Assembly: GCA_002403375.1 (NCBI GenBank)
Contig: DHHQ01000026.1
Coordinates: forward strand, 214,877-278,876
Reading direction: 5' to 3'
Source of the DNA: Thiobacillus denitrificans
Lineage (GTDB): Bacteria > Pseudomonadota > Gammaproteobacteria > Burkholderiales > Thiobacillaceae
DNA length: 64,000 bases
The notes beneath the pieces are model-generated. The model saw only the letters and a program-made list of their open reading frames with translations, had not been told where the DNA came from and searched no databases. Below are positions 9,501-21,287 of the stretch, piece after piece (positions within the stretch are counted from its first letter, which is position 1; every line of letters starts with the position of its first letter). A program made the translations under genes and the position numbers.

Positions 9501-10550
9501 TTCTTCGATGCCGGCCTGCGCGCCGAGTTCTACATCGTCGGCCAGCCGAACGCGCTCGATCGCCTGCGGGTGCTGCGCCGCGAGCAGGTCGTCCTCGACG
9601 AGCCGCGCGCCGACCTGCAGCGCGCCTGGGCGCGCACCAGCTACGAGATGGCGAAGCTGCGCGACAACCCGGCATGCGCCGAACAGGAGTACGCGACGCA
9701 TGCCGACGCCGGCGACCCCGGGCTGCGCTATGCGCTGAGCTTCGACGCCGACGAGGACGTCGCCGCGCCCTTCGTCGCCCGTGGCGCACGGCCCCGCGTG
9801 GCGGTGCTGCGCGAGCAGGGCGTCAACGGCCAGGTCGAGATGGCCGCCGCGTTCGACGCCGCCGGCTTCGCCGCGGTCGACGTCCACATGAGCGACATCC
9901 TTTCCGGCCGCGTCACGCTCGCCGACTTCACCGGGCTCGCGGCGTGCGGCGGCTTCAGCTACGGCGACGTGCTGGGCGCCGGCGGCGGCTGGGCGAAGTC
10001 GATCCTGTTCAACCCGCGCGCCCGCGACGCGTTCGCCGCTTTCTTCGGGCGCGCCGACAGCTTCGCGCTCGGCGTGTGCAACGGCTGCCAGATGATGAGC
10101 CAGCTGCACGACCTGATTCCGGGCGCCGACGCGTGGCCGCGCTTCGAGCGCAACCTGTCCGAGCAGTTCGAGGCGCGTTTCGCGCTGGTCGAGGTGCTCG
10201 ACTCGCCGTCGCTGTTCTTCGCCGGCATGGCCGGTTCGGTGATGCCGATCGCGGTGTCGCACGGCGAAGGGCGGGTGGTGTTCCGCGATCCGGCGCACGC
10301 CGGTCAGGCGCGCGCGACGCTGCGCTACGTCGATCACCGGGGGGCGCCGACCGAGGCCTATCCGTTCAACCCCAACGGCTCGGCGGGCGGCCTCACCGGC
10401 TTCACCACCGCCGACGGCCGCTTCAGCATCCTGATGCCGCACCCCGAGCGCGTGTTCCGCGCCGCACAGCTGTCGTGGAAGCCCGGCGCCATGACCGGCG
10501 CGGGCCCGTGGTTGCGGATGTTCCGCAACGCGCGCCGCGCGGTTGGGTGA
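6597..10550 (+). CDS. purL: Phosphoribosylformylglycinamidine synthase, single-chain type
   Basis: A 1317-residue large-type PurL, which converts FGAR, glutamine and ATP to FGAM in purine synthesis. The order is an N-terminal PurS-like domain (about 1-150), a linker, two AIR-synthetase-like halves (with [20 protein letters not shown] and [20 protein letters not shown]) and a C-terminal class I glutamine amidotransferase. The amidotransferase nucleophile is C1161 in [15 protein letters not shown] and the terminal MPHPERVFR supply other conserved residues. The length matches the gamma/beta-proteobacterial form (about 1300) rather than the split PurSQL form. A TATGCG/TAAAAT-rich stretch upstream probably holds its own promoter. 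Confidence 0.98.
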   Translation: [1317 protein letters not shown]

Positions 10551-10623
10551 TGCCGCCGACTATGCGAAAATAGCCGGCTTTGCCGTAACGAATCCCGCGG
10601 TGCCGGGCTTTTCCATTCCTGCC

Positions 10624-13443
<2,820 letters not shown>

Positions 13444-13456
13444 GCGGGACGGCGGA

Positions 13457-14017
13457 ATGACTGCAGCCGGTCGGAACATGCCGAAGCGCCCCGGGGTGGT
13501 GATCTCGGTCGGACTGAACGTCGTGCTGGTGCTGCTGGTATGCGGCCTCGCGCTGTACGCTTTCATGCTCAACGTCGACCTCGACGACGTGAAGCGGCGG
13601 CTGTCGAAGGAGGTGGAGACCCACCAGAAGACCGAGCGCTACCTGATCGAGACGCGCAACCGGCTGACCGAGAGCCTGCGGGAAGTCGAGCAGCTGAAGG
13701 CGCAGCTGGCCTACAAGGAATCCGACTACCAGACCGCGGCCGCGGCGAAGCCGGCGCTGCCGGTGGTGGTCGGCTTCCGCTCGTCGATGCTGGGCCGGGG
13801 CCTGGTCGCCGTGATCGAGAACACCAGCGACCGCTATCTGCCGGTCGTGCTCACCGTCCGCAACCCCACGCTCTCGACCGCCAAGCGCTTCCAGATCGAA
13901 CTCGACCCGAAGTCGAGCACCCATTTCGGTCACCTGGAAGGCTGGCGGTTTGCCCCGGGCGACGAGGTGGGGTTGCTCAACGACGAGTTCGCGACGCTCA
14001 GGCTGCGCGTGCCCTGA
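13457..14017 (+). CDS. Membrane-anchored coiled-coil protein, unknown function
   Basis: A 186-residue protein I do not recognise. One transmembrane helix (about 14-37, VVISVGLNVVLVLLVCGLAL) is followed by a charged coiled coil (about 40-95) and a C-terminal beta-rich domain (about 103-184, with VVGFRSSMLGRGLVAVIENT) facing the periplasm if the N-terminus is inside. M8 (13478) is an alternative start. It follows ppc by 13 bases in the same direction, so it may be the last gene of that transcript. A GC-rich hairpin lies just past its stop. The C-terminal domain suggests a structural or scaffolding role, but no function can be assigned. Confidence 0.8.
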   Translation: MTAAGRNMPKRPGVVISVGLNVVLVLLVCGLALYAFMLNVDLDDVKRRLSKEVETHQKTERYLIETRNRLTESLREVEQLKAQLAYKESDYQTAAAAKPALPVVVGFRSSMLGRGLVAVIENTSDRYLPVVLTVRNPTLSTAKRFQIELDPKSSTHFGHLEGWRFAPGDEVGLLNDEFATLRLRVP

Positions 14018-14024
14018 ACGCGTG

Positions 14025-14044
14025 CACCGCCCGGCGGGGCGGTG
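14025..14044 (+). terminator. GC-rich hairpin after the coiled-coil gene
   Basis: An 8-bp perfect stem (CACCGCCC / GGGCGGTG) with a GGCG loop begins 8 bases after the stop codon. There is no T-tract, so it is at most a Rho-assisted or weak intrinsic terminator separating the ppc unit from hemN. Confidence 0.4.
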
Positions 14045-14114
14045 GCGGCGGCACGCTGGATTTCGGCCCCGCCTTGTGATAAAAAGACAAAATTATCTGT
14101 TGTAGGGCGCCAAG

Positions 14115-15485
14115 ATGTCGACCACACTGGAACTGCTCCGGAAATACAGCGTCCCCGGACCGCGCTACACCTCGTATCCCACCGCTCCGTACTTCCACAC
14201 CGGCTTCGGCGAGGGCGAGTGGGCCGACGCGCTGGCGGCGGCCGCGCCCGACCGCGGGCTGTCGCTGTACGCCCACATCCCGTTCTGCGATTCGCTCTGC
14301 TACTACTGCGGCTGCAACATGGTCGCGACGCGCGACTACAGCAAGACCGAGCCGTATCTCGCCGCGCTCGACCGCGAAATGGCGGCGACCGCCGCGCGCG
14401 TCGACGTGTCCCGGCCGGTGCGCCAGCTGCACTGGGGCGGCGGCACGCCGACCTATCTCAATCCCGGCGACATCCGCCGCCTGATGGCGATGATGCGGCA
14501 GTATTTCACGCTCGCCGCCGACGCCGAGGTCAGCTGCGAGGTCGATCCGCGCGAACTGACTTTCGAGCATCTGGCGGCGCTGCGCGAGTCCGGCTTCAAC
14601 CGTGTGTCGTTCGGCGTGCAGGACATGGATCCGGACGTGCAGCAGGCGGTCAACCGCATCCAGTCCGAGTTCCTCATCCGTCAGGTGATGGACTGGTCGC
14701 GCGAACTGGGCTTTTCCAGCATCAACCTCGACCTCATCGTCGGGCTGCCGAAGCAGACGGTCGAGAGCTTCAACCGCACGCTGGAGCGGGTGGTGGCGTG
14801 GGCGCCCGATCGCCTGGCGGTGTTCGCCTATGCCCACGTGCCGTGGCTGAAGAAGCACCAGAACCTGATCCAGGAAGCCGACCTGCCCGACGCGGCGACC
14901 CGTCTCGGGCTGCAGCAGGCGGTCAACGACGCGCTCGGTGCGGCGGGCTACGTCAACATCGGGCTCGACCACTTCGCCCGTCCCGAGGACGAGCTGGTGC
15001 GCGCGCAGCAGAACAAGACGCTGTGGCGCAACTTCCAGGGCTACACCACGCACAAGGACTGCGACATCCTCGCCTTCGGCGCGTCGAGCATCAGCCAGAC
15101 CGCCGACGTCTACATGCAGAACGAGAAGAATCTCAAGCGCTACCAGGAGCGCGTCGCAGCCACCGGGTTCGCGGTCGAGCGCGGCATCAAGCTCACCCGC
15201 GACGACCAGATCCGGCGCGACGCGATCACCCGGGTGATGTGCGACCTCGAGCTCGACTTCGCCGCCTTCGGCCGCGAATGGGATATCGCCTTCGGCGACT
15301 ACTTCGCCGAGGCGCTCGCCGACCTGCGCCCGCTGGCCGACGACGGGCTGGTGAGCATTTCCGCCGACCGCGTCAGCGTTACGCCGAGCGGCCGGCTGTT
15401 TCTGCGCAACATCGGCATGTGCTTCGACCGCTACCTGAAGGAAGCCAGCGGCAGCACCCAGCCTCGCTACTCGCGCACCGCCTGA
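14115..15485 (+). CDS. hemN: Oxygen-independent coproporphyrinogen III oxidase
   Basis: A 456-residue radical SAM enzyme that decarboxylates coproporphyrinogen III to protoporphyrinogen IX without oxygen. The cluster motif is CDSLCYYCGC (C58, C62, C65, C67), the HemN-specific CxxxCxxCxC form rather than that of the HemW paralogue. LHWGGGTPTYL and the CEVDPRELTFEHL segment follow. The length equals that of bona fide HemN. An AT-rich stretch (GATAAAAAGACAAAATTATCT) directly upstream is the likely promoter. Its neighbour is the cbb3 oxidase cluster on the opposite strand, consistent with heme supply at low oxygen. Confidence 0.96.
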   Translation: MSTTLELLRKYSVPGPRYTSYPTAPYFHTGFGEGEWADALAAAAPDRGLSLYAHIPFCDSLCYYCGCNMVATRDYSKTEPYLAALDREMAATAARVDVSRPVRQLHWGGGTPTYLNPGDIRRLMAMMRQYFTLAADAEVSCEVDPRELTFEHLAALRESGFNRVSFGVQDMDPDVQQAVNRIQSEFLIRQVMDWSRELGFSSINLDLIVGLPKQTVESFNRTLERVVAWAPDRLAVFAYAHVPWLKKHQNLIQEADLPDAATRLGLQQAVNDALGAAGYVNIGLDHFARPEDELVRAQQNKTLWRNFQGYTTHKDCDILAFGASSISQTADVYMQNEKNLKRYQERVAATGFAVERGIKLTRDDQIRRDAITRVMCDLELDFAAFGREWDIAFGDYFAEALADLRPLADDGLVSISADRVSVTPSGRLFLRNIGMCFDRYLKEASGSTQPRYSRTA

Positions 15486-15491
15486 CCGCGC

Positions 15492-15791
15492 TCAGCAGCA
15501 GTTGCCGCCGTCCTCCCGCTTGGGGCAGCCGTCCGGGCGGCTGTGCGGCGGCAGCGGACAGTGGTTGACTTCATCCGCGCTGCGCTGGAAATAGCAGGTC
15601 AGCGCGCTGGAGCTTATCCCCAGCAGCCAGAACACGAAGAACCCGACGCTGTAGGCCGCGAGCCGGTGCTCGATCTGCGCCTCGCCGCGGTAGAGCATCT
15701 CCAGCGGGTCGAACAGGGCGATGAAGACAAGATCGGCCAGCCCTGCGACGAGGAAGGAAGGCCAGAGGATGTGGATCAGGCGTTGCAGCAT
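15492..15791 (-). CDS. Small membrane protein with Cys-containing tail, cco-linked
   Basis: A 99-residue protein I do not recognise. Two hydrophobic helices (about 8-28 and 46-68) are followed by a hydrophilic tail rich in Pro, Asp and Cys that ends in GGNCC. A further Cys lies at the end of helix 2 and others at HCPLPP and GCPKRED. GAGGAG precedes the ATG. It is the last of a run of minus-strand genes after ccoH, separated from the DUF3149-like gene by 24 bases, so it is probably co-transcribed with the oxidase assembly genes. The clustered cysteines could bind a metal such as copper, but that is only inference. Confidence 0.7.
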   Translation of the reverse strand: MLQRLIHILWPSFLVAGLADLVFIALFDPLEMLYRGEAQIEHRLAAYSVGFFVFWLLGISSSALTCYFQRSADEVNHCPLPPHSRPDGCPKREDGGNCC

Positions 15792-15815
15792 GGCGTGCTC
15801 CTCCTGTCACCGGCT

Positions 15816-15950
15816 TCACTCTTCCGGGTTGTCGATCTTGCGCTTGTACCAGCCGATCAGGAAGAACGCCATCCCGATGATGAAGAGGATGGTGAACAGG
15901 CTCAGCAGGCCGATGGGGCTGGTGAACAACAGGTCGAGTACGACGTCCAT
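15816..15950 (-). CDS. 44-residue membrane protein, DUF3149-like
   Basis: A 44-codon gene starting MDVVLDLLFTSPIGLLSLF and ending in KRKIDNPEE, with a single transmembrane helix at about 15-34. It resembles DUF3149 proteins, small single-span proteins of unknown function known mainly from betaproteobacteria. GAGG stands upstream, and the ATG begins one base after the ccoH stop (TGAAATG), so it is translationally linked to the cbb3 assembly genes. It occupies the place where ccoS can occur in other clusters, but its sequence is not a recognisable CcoS. Confidence 0.75.
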   Translation of the reverse strand: MDVVLDLLFTSPIGLLSLFTILFIIGMAFFLIGWYKRKIDNPEE

Positions 15951-15951
15951 T

Positions 15952-16497
15952 TCATTCTCCCTCTGGTTGACGAACAACGGGTTCGGATGCCGTCAGCGTG
16001 ACTGCCTCGCCGAACGGGGTATGCAGCACGCCCGCCAGCCGCCACGCCGCAGCGGGATCGGTCAGCTGGGCGTGCCATTTGCCGGCCGCCATGGCGGGCA
16101 GCGGCGCGCGGTAGAGCCCGCCGCCGGCGTGCTGCAGCGCGATCGCCTGGTCCATGCCCGGCCGCGTGGGGTGGGCGAGGGTGAGCGCCAGCTGCTCCGG
16201 ATACGTCTGCAGCCGGCCGGCCAGTCGCAGCGACAGCGCGCCGTCCGTCTGTGCGATCGAGGCGGTGAGCGCCTGCTGGCGCGCGGCCTCGTCGCGGGCC
16301 AGCGTCTGGTTGATGGCGAGCCCGGCCTTGTAGTAGTCGCCGACCACCAGGCCGTCGGCGTTGGTGGCCGCGATCCACACGGTGGCGATCCCGGCGACGA
16401 CGGCCGTCGCGGGCAGGCTGATCAGGATCCACGGCCAGGGTTCGCGGTACCAGGGTCTGGGTAGGGTGGGATGGGTCATCGGCCGGGTCTCGTTCAC
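15952..16497 (-). CDS. ccoH: FixH/CcoH family cbb3 oxidase assembly protein
   Basis: A protein of about 181 residues with one N-terminal transmembrane helix (about 24-44, WPWILISLPATAVVAGIATV) and a periplasmic domain. WYREPWPWILI before the helix and the DGLVVGDYYKAGLAINQTL segment after it are typical of FixH/CcoH. The family aids assembly and stability of cytochrome cbb3 oxidase. The GTG at 16497 starts one base after the ccoG stop; an ATG at 16479 (MTHPTLPRPWYREPW) is an equally plausible start, and neither has a strong ribosome-binding site. It sits between ccoG and the DUF3149-like gene. Confidence 0.9.
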   Translation of the reverse strand: MNETRPMTHPTLPRPWYREPWPWILISLPATAVVAGIATVWIAATNADGLVVGDYYKAGLAINQTLARDEAARQQALTASIAQTDGALSLRLAGRLQTYPEQLALTLAHPTRPGMDQAIALQHAGGGLYRAPLPAMAAGKWHAQLTDPAAAWRLAGVLHTPFGEAVTLTASEPVVRQPEGE

Positions 16498-16498
16498 G

Positions 16499-17920
<1,422 letters not shown>

Positions 17921-17942
17921 GGGGGGAGGGGATGGAGTGGGT

Positions 17943-17982
17943 AATTGGCCTATCAGACCGAATCCGGACGGATAGGTCAATT
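17943..17982. repeat. Imperfect palindrome between ccoP and ccoG
   Basis: AATTGGCCTAT (17943-17953) and ATAGGTCAATT (17972-17982) are inverted with one mismatch in 11. An inner inverted pair ATCCG/CGGAT (17962-17973) lies near the second arm. It stands just upstream of ccoG and downstream of ccoP. It could be an operator, an mRNA structure or a processing site. There is no T-tract for a classical terminator. Confidence 0.5.
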
Positions 17983-18045
17983 CCCCGCCGCATCCCGGAG
18001 CCCCGGGTGCGGCGGGAAACGACCGCTAGACCATGCGGGCCTCCG

Positions 18046-18993
18046 TCACTGCGCCGGGGCTTCGGCGGCCGGCGCCACGCCGCCGCCGAGGCCGTAGACG
18101 TAGGCGGTCAGCAGGTGCAGCTTGGCCTCCTTGTTGGAGGTGGTGCCGAGCGTCTGCGCCATGCCGGGCATCACGCCGTTGCGGCCCTTGGCGATGGTCT
18201 CGATGATCGCCGCCTCGGAGCCGCCGTACAGCCACACCTTGTCGGTGAGGTTGGGCGCGCCCATCGCCTGCATGCCGGTGCCGTCGGGCATGTGGCAGGC
18301 GGCGCAGTTCTCCTCGAACTTCGGCCGGCCGGCGGCGGCCAGCGCGGCGTCGTGCTCGCGGCCGGAGAGCGACAGCACGTAGTGCGCGACCTCCTTGGTG
18401 CCGTCGGCGCCGAGCGCGTCGCCCAGCGCCGGCATCACGCCTTCGCGGCCGTCGGTGATGCTCGCCTGGATGCTCTCCGGGTCACCGCCGTACAGCCAGT
18501 CGCCGTCGGTCAGGTTGGGAAAGCCGCGGGCACCAGCGGCGTCGGAGCCGTGGCACTGCGAGCAGTAGGTCAGGAACAGGTTGCGGCCGATCGCGCGCGC
18601 GTCGGGGTCGGCGGCGACGGTGGCGATGTCCTGCTGCAGGAAGCGCTCGTAGACCGGCTGGAAGCGCGCTTCGGCGGCTTTCACCTCGGCCTCGTACTCA
18701 CCCAGCGAGCTCCACTTCAGCACGCCCGCATAGTTGCCGAGGCCGGGCCACAGCACGAGGTAGCCGATGGCGAACAGCAGCGTGCCGTAGAACAGGCCGA
18801 GCCACCAGCGCGGCAGCGGGTTGTTGAGATCCTGCAGGTCCTCGTCCCAGGTGTGCTCGATCAGCTCCGCCTTCTCGCCGGGGGCGAGCTTGCGGGTGGT
18901 CTGCGAGCGCAGGAAGAAATAGGTGCCGATGATGCTTACCAGGGTGATGACGCTGATGTAGATCGGCCAGAAGCCACTTGTGAAATCGCTCAT
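18046..18993 (-). CDS. ccoP: Cytochrome cbb3 oxidase diheme subunit CcoP
   Basis: A 315-residue subunit with two N-terminal transmembrane helices (about 8-28 and 60-82) and two periplasmic class I cytochrome c domains. Their heme sites are CSQCH (C144) and CAACH (C230). PALGD and MPGMA segments supply the axial Met ligands. It passes electrons from soluble cytochrome c to CcoO. The ATG has an AAGGAGA ribosome-binding site and overlaps the ccoQ stop by ATGA. An Ala/Pro-rich tail ends the protein. Confidence 0.97.
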   Translation of the reverse strand: MSDFTSGFWPIYISVITLVSIIGTYFFLRSQTTRKLAPGEKAELIEHTWDEDLQDLNNPLPRWWLGLFYGTLLFAIGYLVLWPGLGNYAGVLKWSSLGEYEAEVKAAEARFQPVYERFLQQDIATVAADPDARAIGRNLFLTYCSQCHGSDAAGARGFPNLTDGDWLYGGDPESIQASITDGREGVMPALGDALGADGTKEVAHYVLSLSGREHDAALAAAGRPKFEENCAACHMPDGTGMQAMGAPNLTDKVWLYGGSEAAIIETIAKGRNGVMPGMAQTLGTTSNKEAKLHLLTAYVYGLGGGVAPAAEAPAQ

Positions 18994-19157
18994 TTCTTGT
19001 CTCCTTGTTGGGCGGGCGCGTCGTCCTCTTCGAAGGGCAGTTTCCCGGCGTCTTCGAACCGGTCCTTGTTGCCCCGGCTGTAGGCCCACCAGACGATGCC
19101 GATGAAGACCACGACGAAGACGACCGTGACGATGCCGCTGACGGTTCCGCTGTCCAT
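18990..19157 (-). CDS. ccoQ: Cytochrome cbb3 oxidase subunit CcoQ
   Basis: A 55-residue single-span protein starting MDSGTVSGIVTVVFVVVF, then a WWAYSRGNKDRFEDAGKLPF stretch with the aromatic/charged pattern of CcoQ. In the family it stabilises the complex and the CcoP association. Its stop overlaps the ccoP start and it lies seven bases after ccoO. An in-frame upstream extension would overlap the ccoO end and is unlikely. Confidence 0.92.
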   Translation of the reverse strand: MDSGTVSGIVTVVFVVVFIGIVWWAYSRGNKDRFEDAGKLPFEEDDAPAQQGDKK

Positions 19158-19164
19158 TGCGCGC

Positions 19165-19770
19165 TCAGTTCCGGGGGGCGTGGGTGCCAAGCACCTGCAG
19201 GTAGGCGATGATCGCGTCCATCTCGGTCTTGTCTTCGAGCTCGGCGGGCGCGTTTGCGATCTCCTCCTCGGTGTAGCCGTGGCCGACGATGTTCAGCGTG
19301 CGCATCTTCTTCTGGATCGCAGCGTCTTTCAGCGGACGGTCGAGCCAGGGGTAGGCCGGCATGTTCGATTCCGGCACCACGTCGCGCGGGTTCATCAGGT
19401 GGGCGTAGTGCCAGGCGTCGGAATAGCGGCCGCCGACGCGGTGGAGGTCCGGGCCGGTGCGCTTGGAGCCCCACAGGAAGGGACGGTCGTAGGTGTACTC
19501 CCCGGCGACCGAATAGTGGCCGTAGCGCTCGGTCTCGGCGCGGAACGGACGCACCATCTGCGAGTGGCAGCCGACGCAGCCTTCGCGGATGTAGATGTCG
19601 CGTCCGGAAAGCTGCAGCGCCGTGTAGGGCTTCAGGGTCGCCACCGGGGTGGTGGTCGAGGTCTGGAAGAACAGCGGCACGATCTGCACCAGGCCACCGA
19701 CGCTGACGATGAGGATGGTCAGCACGATCAGCAGGCCGAGGTTCTTTTCGATCTTCTCATGCGTAATCAT
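19165..19770 (-). CDS. ccoO: Cytochrome cbb3 oxidase monoheme subunit CcoO
   Basis: A 201-residue subunit with one N-terminal membrane helix (about 11-33) and a periplasmic cytochrome c domain. The heme site is REGCVGCHSQMVRPFRAET, with the conserved MVRP following, and the axial Met is in the ESNMPAYPWL segment. It passes electrons from CcoP to CcoN. The ATG is preceded by GGAGACC and lies 11 bases after the ccoN stop. The length is normal for the family. Confidence 0.97.
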   Translation of the reverse strand: MITHEKIEKNLGLLIVLTILIVSVGGLVQIVPLFFQTSTTTPVATLKPYTALQLSGRDIYIREGCVGCHSQMVRPFRAETERYGHYSVAGEYTYDRPFLWGSKRTGPDLHRVGGRYSDAWHYAHLMNPRDVVPESNMPAYPWLDRPLKDAAIQKKMRTLNIVGHGYTEEEIANAPAELEDKTEMDAIIAYLQVLGTHAPRN

Positions 19771-19781
19771 GTTCGGTCTCC

Positions 19782-21203
19782 TTAGGCGTGGACGGCTTGC
19801 GGGATGGCGGCGTCATTGACGACGCGGCCGATGCGGACCGTCTTCCAGACGTTGTACGCCATCATCAGCATGCCGCTGAAGAACAGCGCGCCGCCGAGCA
19901 GGCGAATGCCGTAGAAGGGATACATGGTGTTGAGCACCTGGGCGAAGCTGTAGGTCAGCGTGCCGTCGACGTTCGCCGCGCGCCACATCAGGCCCTGCGC
20001 CACCCCGGCGATCCACATCGAGGCGATGTAGAGCACGACGCCGATGGTCGACAGCCAGAAATGCCACTCGATCAGCTTGGTGCTGAACATCGATTCGCGG
20101 CCGAACAGACGCGGGATCAGGTAGTACATCGAACCGATGGTGATCATCGCCACCCAGCCCAGCGCTCCGGAGTGCACGTGGCCGATGGTCCATTCGGTGT
20201 AGTGGGAGAGCGCGTTGACCGTCTTGATCGACATCATCGGGCCTTCGAAGGTCGACATGCCGTAGAACGACAGCGCGGTGACGAGGAACTTGAGGATCGG
20301 ATCGGTGCGCAGTTTGTGCCACGCGCCGGACAGCGTCATGATGCCGTTCATCATGCCGCCCCAGGACGGTGCCAGCAGCATCAGCGAAAACACCATGCCG
20401 AGGCTCTGCGCCCAGTCGGGCAGCGCCGTGTACTGCAGGTGGTGCGGGCCTGCCCACATGTAGATGAAGTTGAGCGACCAGAAGTGCACGACCGACAGGC
20501 GGTACGAGTAGATCGGACGGCCCGCCTGCTTGGGAATGAAGTAGTACATCATGCCGAGGAAGGCGGTGGTGAGGAAGAAGCCCACCGCGTTATGGCCGTA
20601 CCACCACTGCACCATGGCGTCCTGGACTCCGGCATACAGCGAGTACGACTTGGTCAGCGTCACCGGCAGTTCCAGGTTGTTGACGATGTGCAGGATCGCG
20701 ATGGTCAGGATGTAGGCGCCGAAGAACCAGTTCGAGACGTAGATGTGCTTGGTCTTGCGCTTGGCGATGGTGCCGAAGAACACCAGCGCGTAAGCCACCC
20801 ACACGAGCGTGATCAGGATGTCGATCGGCCATTCGAGCTCGGCGTATTCCTTGGTGCTGGTGAAGCCCAGCGGCAGGGTGATCGCGGCCAGCACGATCAC
20901 CGTCGTCCAGCCCCAGAAGGTGAAGGCAGCGAGCTTCTCGGCCCACAGCCTGACCTGGCAGGTGCGCTGCACGATGTAGTAGGAGACCGCGAACAGGCCC
21001 GAGCCGCCGAAGGCGAAGATCACTGCGTTGGTGTGCAGCGGCCGCAGGCGCCCGTATGAAAGCCACTCGATGCCGAAGGTCAGATCAGGCCAGATCAGCT
21101 GCGCCGCCAGGATCACCCCGACCAGCATGCCGACGATCCCCCATACCACCGTCATGATGGCGAACTGGCGGACGACCTTGTAGTTGTAGGTTGTCGCTTC
21201 CAT
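19782..21203 (-). CDS. ccoN: Cytochrome cbb3 oxidase catalytic subunit CcoN
   Basis: A 473-residue heme-copper oxidase subunit I with about 12 membrane helices. RLRPLHTNAVIFAFGG holds a low-spin heme ligand, and YGHNAVGFFLT, AGPHHLQYTALPDW and HVHSGALGWVAM hold the other heme and copper His ligands. It reduces oxygen to water at low oxygen and pumps protons. The ATG has GGGAGAC upstream. It is the first gene of ccoNOQP; the 220-base divergent intergenic region contains a perfect inverted repeat. Confidence 0.97.
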   Translation of the reverse strand: MEATTYNYKVVRQFAIMTVVWGIVGMLVGVILAAQLIWPDLTFGIEWLSYGRLRPLHTNAVIFAFGGSGLFAVSYYIVQRTCQVRLWAEKLAAFTFWGWTTVIVLAAITLPLGFTSTKEYAELEWPIDILITLVWVAYALVFFGTIAKRKTKHIYVSNWFFGAYILTIAILHIVNNLELPVTLTKSYSLYAGVQDAMVQWWYGHNAVGFFLTTAFLGMMYYFIPKQAGRPIYSYRLSVVHFWSLNFIYMWAGPHHLQYTALPDWAQSLGMVFSLMLLAPSWGGMMNGIMTLSGAWHKLRTDPILKFLVTALSFYGMSTFEGPMMSIKTVNALSHYTEWTIGHVHSGALGWVAMITIGSMYYLIPRLFGRESMFSTKLIEWHFWLSTIGVVLYIASMWIAGVAQGLMWRAANVDGTLTYSFAQVLNTMYPFYGIRLLGGALFFSGMLMMAYNVWKTVRIGRVVNDAAIPQAVHA

Positions 21204-21248
21204 ACACGTCTCCCGTGATTGATGACTGGATTAGTACATGCGAATTTG

Positions 21249-21287
21249 GTGATTGAAATCGCATATTGAGGATGAATATATCCTCAA
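21249..21287. promoter_or_regulatory. Inverted repeat and weak FNR-like site upstream of ccoN
   Basis: TTGAGGAT (21266-21273) and ATCCTCAA (21280-21287) form a perfect 8-bp inverted repeat with a 6-base spacer, 63-84 bases upstream of the ccoN ATG. Next to it, 21249-21262 read in the ccoN direction is GCGATTTCAATCAC, which matches 7 of 10 defined positions of the FNR/ANR consensus TTGAT-N4-ATCAA. The region is AT-rich compared with its surroundings. Low-oxygen control would be expected for cbb3, but neither site is a full consensus match. Confidence 0.45.

Noticed and set aside
6561..10442. Very long open frame on the minus strand opposite purL
   Set aside because: It is the antisense shadow of a clear 1317-residue PurL in high-GC DNA; its translation is Arg/His/Val-rich and matches nothing.
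14075..14110. FNR box upstream of hemN
   Set aside because: TTGTGATAAAAAGACAA has some resemblance, but the half-sites do not align with TTGAT-N4-ATCAA at the required spacing.
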